Assembly: GCF_036226405.1 (NCBI RefSeq)
Contig: NZ_CP108464.1
Location: forward strand, 3,720,001 to 3,784,000
Reading direction: 5' to 3'
Source of the DNA: Streptomyces sp. NBC_01260
Lineage (GTDB): Bacteria > Actinomycetota > Actinomycetes > Streptomycetales > Streptomycetaceae
DNA length: 64,000 bases
This document shows, piece by piece, positions 34,776-42,232 of the stretch. The notes below the pieces were generated by a model, which worked only from the letters and a program-made list of their open reading frames with translations, was not told the origin of the DNA and searched no databases. The position numbers and the translations under genes are program-made. Numbering within the stretch: position 1 is the stretch's first letter; each line of letters opens with the position of its first letter.

Positions 34776-35396
34776 TCAGGACTCCTTGACCGCGATGGTC
34801 TCCACCGTGTTCGCGACGTGCTCGAATGCGTCGGCGGCCTCTTCCAGCACGTCCACGATCTGCTTCAGCTTCAGCACCTCCATGGCGTCGTACTTGCCGT
34901 TGAAGAGCTGGGCGAGCAGCTTGCGGTGGATCTGGTCGGCCTGGTTCTCCAGGCGGTTGACCTCGATCCAGTACTCGGTGAGGTTGTCCATGGTCCGCAG
35001 GTTCGGCATGGCCGCGGCGGTCAGTTCCGCCGCCCGTGCCAGAACCTCGACCTGCTGCTCGACACCCTTGGGGAGCTCGTCGACCTGGTACAGCACGACG
35101 AGGTCGACTGCCTCCTCCATGAAGTCCATGATGTCGTCGAGCGACGATGCGAGATTGTAAATGTCCTCGCGGTCGAACGGCGTAATGAAGGAGGAGTTCA
35201 GCTGGTGGAAGATCGCGTGGGTGGCGTCATCCCCCGCGTGCTCCGCTGCCCGCATACGCTCCGCGATCTCGACTCGGGAGGCAGAATCCGCCCCGAGCAG
35301 TTCCATCAGGAGTTTCGAGCCCGTGACGATGTTGTCCGCAGACGCGGAGAACATGTCGTAGAAGCTCGTCTCCCTGGGGGTCAGACGAAAGCGCAC
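34776..35396 (-). CDS. PhoU-like (DUF47) phosphate transport regulator
   Basis: A 206-residue all-helical protein of the DUF47/TIGR00153 family, a PhoU-fold relative usually encoded directly before pit and thought to modulate Pit activity. Motifs include F-D-M-F-like Y-D-M-F-S-A-S-A, F-I-T-P-F-D-R-E-D and L-A-S-S-L-D-D-I-M-D-F, with acidic E/D-x-x-x-D metal sites. GTG start at 35396. Operon with pit (5-bp gap); divergent from csoR. Confidence 0.92.
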   Translation of the reverse strand: MRFRLTPRETSFYDMFSASADNIVTGSKLLMELLGADSASRVEIAERMRAAEHAGDDATHAIFHQLNSSFITPFDREDIYNLASSLDDIMDFMEEAVDLVVLYQVDELPKGVEQQVEVLARAAELTAAAMPNLRTMDNLTEYWIEVNRLENQADQIHRKLLAQLFNGKYDAMEVLKLKQIVDVLEEAADAFEHVANTVETIAVKES

Positions 35397-35541
35397 GTGG
35401 GGTCCTCGGGGTGCTTTGGATTCGGTCAGGCTGATGCTAGGCGCATCATCCGGCCACGGCTAACCGGCATTCTTCAGTGTCGCGCATCAGGCACAGTGAT
35501 CAGCACGGGGCCCCGGTCACGTTTCAGCTGAATTCGTTAAG

Positions 35542-35562
35542 ATATACCCACCAGGGGTATAT
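35542..35562. promoter_or_regulatory. CsoR operator upstream of csoR
   Basis: ATATACCC (35542-35549) and GGGTATAT (35555-35562) form a perfect 8-5-8 dyad, matching the ATACCC...GGGTAT sites known for actinobacterial CsoR. It overlaps a TAAGAT-like -10 and ends 34 bp before the csoR ATG, so it should autoregulate csoR. Confidence 0.88.
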
Positions 35563-35596
35563 AAACGGCAGGGTAAAGGGAAAACGGGAGGCAGCA

Positions 35597-35992
35597 ATGA
35601 CCACCACCGAGGCCACCGGGGCGGCCCAGTCGCCGGACGCCGCGGCCGCCGGGACCCCGGCGGACGCCACGGTTCCCGCGGACGCGATCGTCACCGATCA
35701 TGACCGGGGCATACACGGCTACCACCACCAGAAGGCGGAGCACCTCAAGCGCCTGCGACGCGTCGAGGGCCAGATCCGCGGCCTGCAGCGCATGGTCGAC
35801 GAGGACGTCTACTGCATCGACATACTCACCCAGGTATCGGCTTCCACCAAGGCGCTCCAGTCCTTCGCACTCCAGCTGCTTGAGGAGCACCTGCGCCACT
35901 GCGTCGCCGACGCGGCGGTCAAGGGCGGCGAGGAGATCGACGCGAAGGTCGAGGAGGCCACCAAGGCCATCGCCCGGCTGCTGCGCACCTGA
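35597..35992 (+). CDS. csoR: Copper-sensing repressor CsoR
   Basis: A 131-residue DUF156-family helical repressor that releases DNA on binding Cu(I). The ligands are Cys73 (V-Y-C-I-D-I), His98 and Cys102 (E-E-H-L-R-H-C), matching the C-H-C set of S. lividans CsoR offset by two. A ~30-residue Ala/Thr-rich N-terminal tail precedes H-H-Q-K-A-E-H-L-K-R-L-R-R-V-E-G-Q, the DNA-binding helix. Strong GGGAGG ribosome site. No copper ATPase or chaperone is adjacent, so other copper genes must be regulated in trans. Confidence 0.96.
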   Translation: MTTTEATGAAQSPDAAAAGTPADATVPADAIVTDHDRGIHGYHHQKAEHLKRLRRVEGQIRGLQRMVDEDVYCIDILTQVSASTKALQSFALQLLEEHLRHCVADAAVKGGEEIDAKVEEATKAIARLLRT

Positions 35993-36096
35993 GACCCCGG
36001 TACGCGCCACCGCCCGGACACCGGCGCCGGCCCTGTCACCCGCTGCCGCACCGGCCGGGCCGGGCCCCCTGTCGCGGGCCCGTCACCCCGCCCCCG

Positions 36097-36300
36097 TCAC
36101 CCCCGGTGGTCTCCCTGCCGGGGGACGGTGGTGCGTTCGGTGATCACCTTGACGTCGAGCACCTCGTCGATGCGGTCCGCACTGAGCCGTTCCCCGACCG
36201 CCGCCGACGCCGCGATCATGAGCTCCCCGCACAGCTCGATCTCGGCGAGTGCCACATGGTCCGATACGGTCCGTGCGCTGAGCGTCACCACGTCACTCAC
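36097..36300 (-). CDS. Small protein of unknown function
   Basis: A 67-residue frame with well-biased codons: V-S-D-V-V-T-L-S-A-R-T-V, then a helical segment L-C-G-E-L-M-I-A-A-S-A-A-V-G-E-R-L and basic tail. I recognise it as a conserved-looking Streptomyces small protein without known domain. The start could be GTG 36300 or the in-frame GTG four codons later, which has AGAGGTGA at better spacing. It converges with csoR (stops ~105 bp apart). Confidence 0.55.
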   Translation of the reverse strand: MSDVVTLSARTVSDHVALAEIELCGELMIAASAAVGERLSADRIDEVLDVKVITERTTVPRQGDHRG

Positions 36301-36447
36301 CTCTCACTGCCGTCGCCGACTTCCTAGGGTAGGGAGCGCACCACACCCCGCGCATGGCACGGACGGACCATTTCGCCTCGGTCAGATGCCTAAAAGCTGC
36401 CGTTCGGATCACGCCGGGCTCGCGGGGTCCCGGGCCGTCGGCAGCGG

Positions 36448-37374
36448 TCACGGCTGCCGCCCCTGCTCGATCTCACCGGTGTAGATGTCGCGCCCGTCCG
36501 GGATCGGTACGGAGACCGGCACCCCGAACCCGTACAGCAACGTCGTCGACACCACCTCCACCGCGGGCCCCTTGTTGGCAAAGCTGAACCGGTGGCGCAC
36601 CTTGCGCAGCCGCCCCTGCTCGTCCAGATAGGCGTCGAACGGCACCGTGTCCGTGCGGAACCCCTTGGCCGCCGCGGTCAGCGCACCCCGTGAGGGAGCC
36701 GATGCCTGCCGCGCGGCCCGCCCGATGTCCGTGGTCCCCCGGTAGTGCCGCACCGTCACCCCGGCCAGATCGGTCTCGCCCACATACGTCACCGCACGCA
36801 CCCCGCGCAGCAGCTCCGCCGCGGCCATCGGATCGGTCACCCCACCGGTCACCAGATTGCCGTCCGCCAGGCCCGTCGTGTCGATCCTGACCCACTTGTC
36901 CTTGGGCACCCCGGCACCGCGGTTCATCATGTAGAGCGCGCCGGGGGCCAGCAGCTCCGTGATGGGCAGGTGCTCCTCCTCGCCCGCGGCGTCCTGCGGC
37001 AGCACGACCCTGAGCCGGCCGGTCCGGGTGCGGAAGTCGTACGTCCCCCTGCCCCTGATCGTCACCCGGGTGCCGCCCGCCGCCGTCTCCATCGACGTAC
37101 TCACCTTGGCGGTCGCGGCCGCGGACCGCTTCCCCGCGTCCGGGTTGCCCGTGTCCGGTTTCCCCGCGGCGGACTCGCTGCCGGTTCCCGTCCCGGCGAG
37201 CACCTCCGCCGCCCGCCGCACCGCGCCGACGGCCCCGACGCCGACCCGGTCGTCGGCCGCGGCCCGGTCCCCGCCACCGCCCGAGCAACCGGCGGCCGCC
37301 GCCATCACGCCCATCACGGCGAGGGCACACACAGCGCGCGCCCCGCCTCCGGATCTGTGCTGCTGCACCACCAT
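36448..37374 (-). CDS. Lipoprotein, LppX/LprG-like fold candidate
   Basis: A 308-residue lipoprotein: signal with lipobox A-A-G-C (Cys near residue 30) and a Gly/Asp-rich linker, then a domain with alternating strands (V-R-I-D-T-T-G-L-A, T-Y-V-G-E-T-D-L-A-G-V, V-R-H-Y-R-G-T-T-D) and F-D-A-Y-L-D-E-Q-G-R-L-R-K-V-R-H-R-F. This V-D-x-x-G-L-x-K-V pattern is seen in LppX/LprG-like lipid-carrier lipoproteins and in many Streptomyces lipoproteins; the assignment is by pattern only. ATG at 37374 gives an intact signal. Confidence 0.75.
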   Translation of the reverse strand: MVVQQHRSGGGARAVCALAVMGVMAAAAGCSGGGGDRAAADDRVGVGAVGAVRRAAEVLAGTGTGSESAAGKPDTGNPDAGKRSAAATAKVSTSMETAAGGTRVTIRGRGTYDFRTRTGRLRVVLPQDAAGEEEHLPITELLAPGALYMMNRGAGVPKDKWVRIDTTGLADGNLVTGGVTDPMAAAELLRGVRAVTYVGETDLAGVTVRHYRGTTDIGRAARQASAPSRGALTAAAKGFRTDTVPFDAYLDEQGRLRKVRHRFSFANKGPAVEVVSTTLLYGFGVPVSVPIPDGRDIYTGEIEQGRQP

Positions 37375-37507
37375 CGCCTGCCAACCCCCAACGCCGTGCC
37401 GCTTGCCCGAGCCCCCCACCCGTTCCGGATAACGACCGCCCCTGTCCCCCGTAACGCCGCTCGCCCACCCCTCACCACCGGACGGCCCCGCCCAGTACCG
37501 TGGACGC

Positions 37508-37693
37508 GTGTACGACCAACACACCGCCGAGGTTCCACCGGCCGTCCCGCCGGCCCGGTCCGCCCACGAACCCACCACCGTCGAACGCGGCTCGTTCTGC
37601 ACCGCCCGATGCGGCTGCGGCTGGTCAGGACCGGCCCGCAGATCCCGCGACCGGGCCCGCGCCGACGCCGCGGCGCACCGCGCGACCCCCTGA
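37508..37693 (+). CDS. 61-residue Cys/Arg-rich small protein
   Basis: A GTG-started frame with strong GC3 bias encodes V-Y-D-Q-H-T-A-E-V, a Cys cluster F-C-T-A-R-C-G-C-G-W-S-G (possible zinc knuckle) and an Arg/Ala-rich tail (S-R-D-R-A-R-A-D-A-A-A-H). Similar short proteins occur in Streptomyces; function unknown. No strong ribosome site is visible, and a leaderless start (TACCGT-like sequence ~10 nt upstream) is possible. Confidence 0.6.
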   Translation: MYDQHTAEVPPAVPPARSAHEPTTVERGSFCTARCGCGWSGPARRSRDRARADAAAHRATP

Positions 37694-37746
37694 CCCGGCC
37701 GCCCGCCACGCCCCACGAGGACCCGTCCCCCCACCCCGGAGGTCCG

Positions 37747-39351
37747 ATGACCCTGCCGAACCGGCGCACCGTCCTGAGCGCGGGCGCCGCCGCCGTACTC
37801 ACCGGCGTCACCGCCACCGCCTGCGACGACACCGGTTCCGGCACACCCACCGGCGGCTCCACCCCGGCCGCGCCAACCGTCACCCCGACGGCAACCGGCA
37901 CGTCCGCGGCCCCGTCGACGGCCGCACCCTCCGGCCCGGCGGACTGGTCCGCGCTGGCCAGGAGCCTCGACGGATCCCTCGTACGCCCCGACGACGCGGC
38001 CTACCGGACGGCCCGTCAGCTCTACAACACCCGCTACGACGGCCAGAAACCGGCCGCGGTCGCCTACGTCAGGCACGACGCCGACATCCGCGAGTGCCTG
38101 GCCTTCGCACGGCGCAGCTCCACTCCCGTCGCCATCCGCAGCGGCGGCCACTCCTACGCCGGCTGGTCGAGCGGCAACGGCAGGCTCGTCGTTGACGTCT
38201 CGTCACTCTCCCGCGTCGACCGGAACGGCACGATCGGCGCCGGGGCCCGGCTCCTCGACGTCTACCAGGGCCTCGCCGCGCACGGCGTGACCATCCCCGG
38301 CGGCTCCTGCCCCACGGTCGCCATCTCCGGCCTCACCCTCGGCGGCGGTCACGGCGTCGCAGCCCGCGCGTACGGCCTGACCTGCGACAGCCTCACCGCC
38401 GCGACAATCGTCACCGCAGACGGCAAGACCCTCACCGCCGACGCCACACACCACTCGGACCTCTTCTGGGCGCTGCGCGGCGCGGGCAACGGCAACTTCG
38501 GCGTCGTCACCGAACTCCGCTTCCGCACCCGTCCCGCCCCGCAGACCGTCACCGCGTACATGTCCTGGCCGTGGTCGCGCGCCCGGTCCGTCATCACGGC
38601 CTGGCAGGAGTGGGGCCCGGACCAGCCGGACGAGATCTGGTCCTCCGCCCACCTCGCGGCGGGCCCCGGCGGCGGCAACCCGACCGTGTCGGTCGCGGCC
38701 TTCAGCCTCGGCACGTACGGCGATCTGCAGAACGCCGTCGACCGCCTCGCCGACCGGATAGGCGCCCCGGCCTCCTCGGTCTCGCTGCGCCGCCGCAGCT
38801 ACCAGGAGGCGATGCTCGTGTACGCGGGCTGCTCCGGCATCACCGATGCCCAGTGCCACCTGCCGGGCACCACGCCCGGCCGCACCTCGCAGGGCACGCT
38901 CCAGCGCGAGACGTACGCGGCCGCATCCGACTTCTACGACCACTCACTGCCCCCGGCCGGCGTCCAGGCCCTCCTCGACCGGACGCAGGCCTTCACCCGG
39001 CTCGACGCGGACCAGGGCGGCGGGGGTTCGATCGCGCTCACCGCGCTGGGCGGGGCCATCAACCGCGTCGACCCGCAGGCCACGGCGTTCGTCCACCGGC
39101 GCTCGCGGATGCTCGCCCAGTACATCGGCGCCTGGCGCTCCGGCACCTCGGGCAGCACACAAAAGAACTGGCTGAAAGACACCTATTCCGCGCTGCGCCG
39201 TTACGCATCCGGAGCGGCGTACCAGAACTACGCGGACCCGGCGCTGACTGACTGGCGGGACGCGTACTACGGCACGGCGGCCGCCCGTCTCGGCGATGTG
39301 AAGAAGCAGTACGACCCGGACGGCTTCTTCACGTTCCCGCAGTCGCTCTGA
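37747..39351 (+). CDS. Secreted FAD-linked oxidase, berberine-bridge-enzyme family
   Basis: A 534-residue oxidase with the FAD_binding_4 (PCMH) domain at ~95-270 and the BBE C-terminal box with Y-x-N-Y-x-D-P near 505. His135 (R-S-G-G-H-S-Y-A-G) and Cys188 (G-G-S-C-P-T-V) are the two positions that hold FAD bicovalently in this family. The N-terminus has a twin-arginine signal (N-R-R-T-V-L-S-A-G-A-A-A-V) ending at T-A-C, a possible lipobox, then a Thr/Pro-rich linker. So it is probably a Tat-exported oxidase of sugars or phenolic compounds; the substrate is unknown. ATG at 37747. Confidence 0.92.
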   Translation: MTLPNRRTVLSAGAAAVLTGVTATACDDTGSGTPTGGSTPAAPTVTPTATGTSAAPSTAAPSGPADWSALARSLDGSLVRPDDAAYRTARQLYNTRYDGQKPAAVAYVRHDADIRECLAFARRSSTPVAIRSGGHSYAGWSSGNGRLVVDVSSLSRVDRNGTIGAGARLLDVYQGLAAHGVTIPGGSCPTVAISGLTLGGGHGVAARAYGLTCDSLTAATIVTADGKTLTADATHHSDLFWALRGAGNGNFGVVTELRFRTRPAPQTVTAYMSWPWSRARSVITAWQEWGPDQPDEIWSSAHLAAGPGGGNPTVSVAAFSLGTYGDLQNAVDRLADRIGAPASSVSLRRRSYQEAMLVYAGCSGITDAQCHLPGTTPGRTSQGTLQRETYAAASDFYDHSLPPAGVQALLDRTQAFTRLDADQGGGGSIALTALGGAINRVDPQATAFVHRRSRMLAQYIGAWRSGTSGSTQKNWLKDTYSALRRYASGAAYQNYADPALTDWRDAYYGTAAARLGDVKKQYDPDGFFTFPQSL

Positions 39352-39353
39352 GC

Positions 39354-39391
39354 GCGTAGCGCTGGGCGCTGGGCTACGCGTAGCGCTGGGC
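39354..39391. repeat. Short direct repeats and hairpin after the oxidase gene
   Basis: GCGTAGCGCTGGGC occurs at 39354 and again at 39378 (24-bp period). Each copy can fold with GCTAC nearby (GTAGC...GCTAC). With the CGGCCGCCGC (39404) / GCGGCGGCCG (39461) dyad, this is the probable terminator region. Confidence 0.6.
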
Positions 39392-39578
39392 TACGAAAGC
39401 GAACGGCCGCCGCCCCCACCGGGCCGGAAACCGCTCTCGCGGTGACCGGCGCCGGAGGGAGCGGCGGCCGCGAAACACCTCTGCGTCCAAGGGCCCTCAC
39501 GCACCTGCACCCTCAGGCCCCTGCACCGTCAAGCACCTGCACCGTCAGGCATCTGCGTCGTCAGGCGTCTGCGCACTC

Positions 39579-40313
39579 TTACGCCGCGAGCCCTTTCTCG
39601 CCATCCCCGCCGCCGCCCGATCCGGGCCGCGGCTCGGGAATCCCGAGCGCCTCGCCCCGGCTCCCGGCCCCTGCCACCGACAGCGGCCGGCGCGACCGCA
39701 CGAGCCGGCCCACCCGGGGAGACCGCGAGACGGCACCCACCAGGGGCGTCAGCAGCATCATCGCGAGCGGCGCGAGAAGCAGCGCGGCAGCCGTACCGAG
39801 GGCGAAACCGCCGATGACATCGGTCGGGTAGTGAACGCCCATGTAGATCCGGCAGAAACCCTCCAGCACTGCGAGCCCGATCGCCGCGATGCCGAACTTA
39901 CGGTTCGCCACGAAGAGTCCGACGCCGAGAGCCATCGCCATCGTGGCGTGGTCACTCACGAAGGAGAAGTCGTTCTTCCCGTCGACCAGGACCTCCAGCC
40001 CCTGGTGATCCTTGAACGGACGCGGCCGTTCAACGAATCCGCGGATCGGGATGTTGATGAGCAGTGCGATCCCCGCAGCGAGCGGCGCCCAGACGATTCC
40101 GGAGACAGCCGTCACCGAATCCTCGAGTGAGCCGCGCCGGCGGACGCTCCACCAGCACCACAGGACCACCAGGACCATGCCGAGCATGATCCCGTACTCG
40201 CCGATGAACTCCATGACCCGGTCGAACCAGGTGGGAGCGGACTTGGCAAGCCCGTTGATGTCGTAGAGCAGGCTGACGTCGGGGTTCGACCCATCCAGTG
40301 CGAGTCCAGCCAT
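39579..40313 (-). CDS. PAP2-family membrane phosphatase
   Basis: A 244-residue protein with about five membrane helices and the acid-phosphatase-like PAP2 motifs: C1 region I-R-G-F-V-E-R-P-R-P-F, C2 F-V-S-D-H-A-T-M (Ser-Asp-His instead of Ser-Gly-His), C3 C-R-I-Y-M-G-V-H-Y-P-T-D with catalytic Arg/His/Asp. The pattern is close to BcrC-type undecaprenyl-diphosphatases, which recycle the lipid carrier for wall synthesis and give bacitracin tolerance, so that is the best guess. The C-terminal ~45 residues are polar and Gly-rich. ATG 40313 follows AAGGGG. Confidence 0.9.
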   Translation of the reverse strand: MAGLALDGSNPDVSLLYDINGLAKSAPTWFDRVMEFIGEYGIMLGMVLVVLWCWWSVRRRGSLEDSVTAVSGIVWAPLAAGIALLINIPIRGFVERPRPFKDHQGLEVLVDGKNDFSFVSDHATMAMALGVGLFVANRKFGIAAIGLAVLEGFCRIYMGVHYPTDVIGGFALGTAAALLLAPLAMMLLTPLVGAVSRSPRVGRLVRSRRPLSVAGAGSRGEALGIPEPRPGSGGGGDGEKGLAA

Positions 40314-40582
40314 CTGCCGCGGCCCCTTGCCTTGTCTGCTGTTGGTACTGCGGCACACGCCCATGTGCACCGCTCTGACGAACCCCCGTGTTCGCTTCGA
40401 TCACGTACGTGGGACGACGCTCGGTCAGTGGCTGCGGCCCCGGTCCAACCAGAGAACGACGCGTTCCACGCGTACGTTCCACTCTCCACCGAATGATCAC
40501 CATGACGTTATCGAAGAGTGACTCATCGTCGCAGCTCAGGGCCCAGGCTTCACAGAGAGTTCCGGCCACCGCCGCCCATCGG

Positions 40583-41590
40583 TCAGGCCGCCGGCTGCGT
40601 GGTCGGAAGAGCGGCGGCACCGTCCTTGGTGACGCGTGTCGCACCGAAGTAGTCGGGCGAGTCGATCTTGTCGAACCGGATGACGGCACCGGTGTACGGG
40701 GCGTTGATCATGTACCCGCCGCCAACGTACAGGCCGACGTGGTGGATGGCCCGCGAGTTGGCCAGGTCGTCGGAGAAGAACACCAGGTCACCGGGGAGCA
40801 GCTCGTCGCGCGAGGGGTGCGGCCCTGCGTTGTACTGGTCGTTCGCCACCCGCGGCAGCTCGATGTCCACCGTCCGGTACGCGGCCTGCGTCAGCCCCGA
40901 ACAGTCGAACCGCCCACCCTGCTCCGGCGTGCCGTTGCCGCCCCACAGGTACTTCGTACCGAGCTTCTTCTGCGCGAAGTAGATGGCGCCCGCGGCCTGC
41001 TGCGAGGGCTGCACCCGGCCCACGGGCTTGGCGAAGCTCTTCTCCAGGGAGCGGATGATCTTGACGTAGTTCTCCGTCTCCGCGATACGCGGGACCCCAC
41101 CCGACTTGATCACCCGGTACGCGCCGGCGTTGTAGGCGGCCAACATGTTGTCGGTCGCGTCCCCCGGCACCTTCTTTACGTACCCGGCCAGTTCGCAGTC
41201 GTACGACGCGGCGGACGGAATCGCGTCAGCGGGATCCCAGACGTCACGGTCGCCGTCGTTGTCCCCGTCGATCCCGTGCCCTGCCCAGGTCCCGGGGATG
41301 AACTGCGCAATGCCCTGCGCAGCGGCCGGACTCGTGGCATCCGGGTTCCAGCCGCTCTCCTGGTAGAGCTGGGCGGCCAGGAGGGCGGGGTTGATGGCGG
41401 GACAGAGATTGCCCCACTTCTCCACAAGCGGCTGGTACTTGGCCGGCACGGCCCCCTTGGCCAGCCCAACGGCCCCGCCGCCACCGCCCCCGAGGCCGGC
41501 GGCGGCGGAGTACGTACCGACGACGAGCAACGCCACGAAGCACATGGCGGCCCCGACGCCGATCCCACCAACCATCCAGAATTTCCGCAC
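40583..41590 (-). CDS. Membrane-anchored lytic transglycosylase + NlpC/P60 peptidase
   Basis: A 335-residue wall hydrolase with one N-terminal membrane helix (~7-31), an SLT goose-lysozyme-like transglycosylase domain (~50-170, catalytic Glu78 in Y-Q-E-S-G-W-N-P) and a C-terminal NlpC/P60 domain (~195-335, Cys230 in F-D-C-S-G-L, His in I-H-H-V-G-L). Such two-domain enzymes accompany Gram-positive type IV secretion machines (VirB1/TcpG role), opening the wall for assembly. No other such gene is adjacent here, but the type IV-like cluster starts 15 kb to the right. GTG start at 41590. Confidence 0.9.
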   Translation of the reverse strand: MRKFWMVGGIGVGAAMCFVALLVVGTYSAAAGLGGGGGGAVGLAKGAVPAKYQPLVEKWGNLCPAINPALLAAQLYQESGWNPDATSPAAAQGIAQFIPGTWAGHGIDGDNDGDRDVWDPADAIPSAASYDCELAGYVKKVPGDATDNMLAAYNAGAYRVIKSGGVPRIAETENYVKIIRSLEKSFAKPVGRVQPSQQAAGAIYFAQKKLGTKYLWGGNGTPEQGGRFDCSGLTQAAYRTVDIELPRVANDQYNAGPHPSRDELLPGDLVFFSDDLANSRAIHHVGLYVGGGYMINAPYTGAVIRFDKIDSPDYFGATRVTKDGAAALPTTQPAA

Positions 41591-41671
41591 CCCTCAACCA
41601 TCCCCCATCGGGGACGGGTTCATGGGTGGTTTCGACGGTGTGTGCGAGTCATTGGGGTCACTGATGGGTCA

Positions 41672-42232
41672 TCAGGGTGCCCCGGCGGACCAGAAGGCGG
41701 AGTGGACGTTGGGGCGGGGCAGCGGGTAGACGCCCTCGTAGGACGGGCCGTTGGGCGGCGTTGTCGACTCGACCACTTCGGACTCTTCCACGCAGGGGCT
41801 GTCCACTTCGAAGAAGACTTGGCCACCCCCTCCAACACTCAGAGTGACACCGAATCCATCGCTCGTCTGAGCGTAGATCGCAGGGAGATCCGGATCCCTG
41901 TTCACCGCCTTGATCCTGTACCCGTTCTTTCGCCAGAAGCGATCCACCACACCTAGAAAGCTGCCGCGACGACCATCGGACACAATTGTCATAACAACGC
42001 GCATACGCGATACGTCACAACTCCCAGCACTCGTAGGGCCATGCGCCCATTGCACTCCCGGTTTAACTTCTTCCAAAACAGCATCGAGGATCCTGTCCGC
42101 ACGATCTGCCGCAGTTTGCATATCCATTTTTGCGTGCCCATCCCCACCAGACAAACCATGATCATCTCGGCAACTCGACAGAGATAGACATAACAGCAGC
42201 ACACCAAACAACCCCAACCTGCGGCATCTCAT
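41672..42232 (-). CDS. Small lipoprotein, candidate immunity partner of the upstream hydrolase
   Basis: A 186-residue lipoprotein with signal M-R-C-R-R-L-G-L-F-G-V-L-L-L-C-L and lipobox L-S-S-C (Cys ~21). The mature part is beta-rich with a Cys pair (S-C-D-V, S-P-C-V) and no recognised domain. Its GC is about 50-55%, far below most of the window. It overlaps the hydrolase stop by ATGA, so the two are coupled. A lipoprotein coupled to a secreted-lipase-like gene fits an outer-surface immunity factor; this is inference. Confidence 0.75.
   Translation of the reverse strand: MRCRRLGLFGVLLLCLSLSSCRDDHGLSGGDGHAKMDMQTAADRADRILDAVLEEVKPGVQWAHGPTSAGSCDVSRMRVVMTIVSDGRRGSFLGVVDRFWRKNGYRIKAVNRDPDLPAIYAQTSDGFGVTLSVGGGGQVFFEVDSPCVEESEVVESTTPPNGPSYEGVYPLPRPNVHSAFWSAGAP

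Noticed and set aside
40583..41671. c-di-AMP (ydaO) riboswitch upstream of the wall hydrolase
   Set aside because: Only 81 bp separate the gene from its neighbour, too short for the element, and no matching core is seen.
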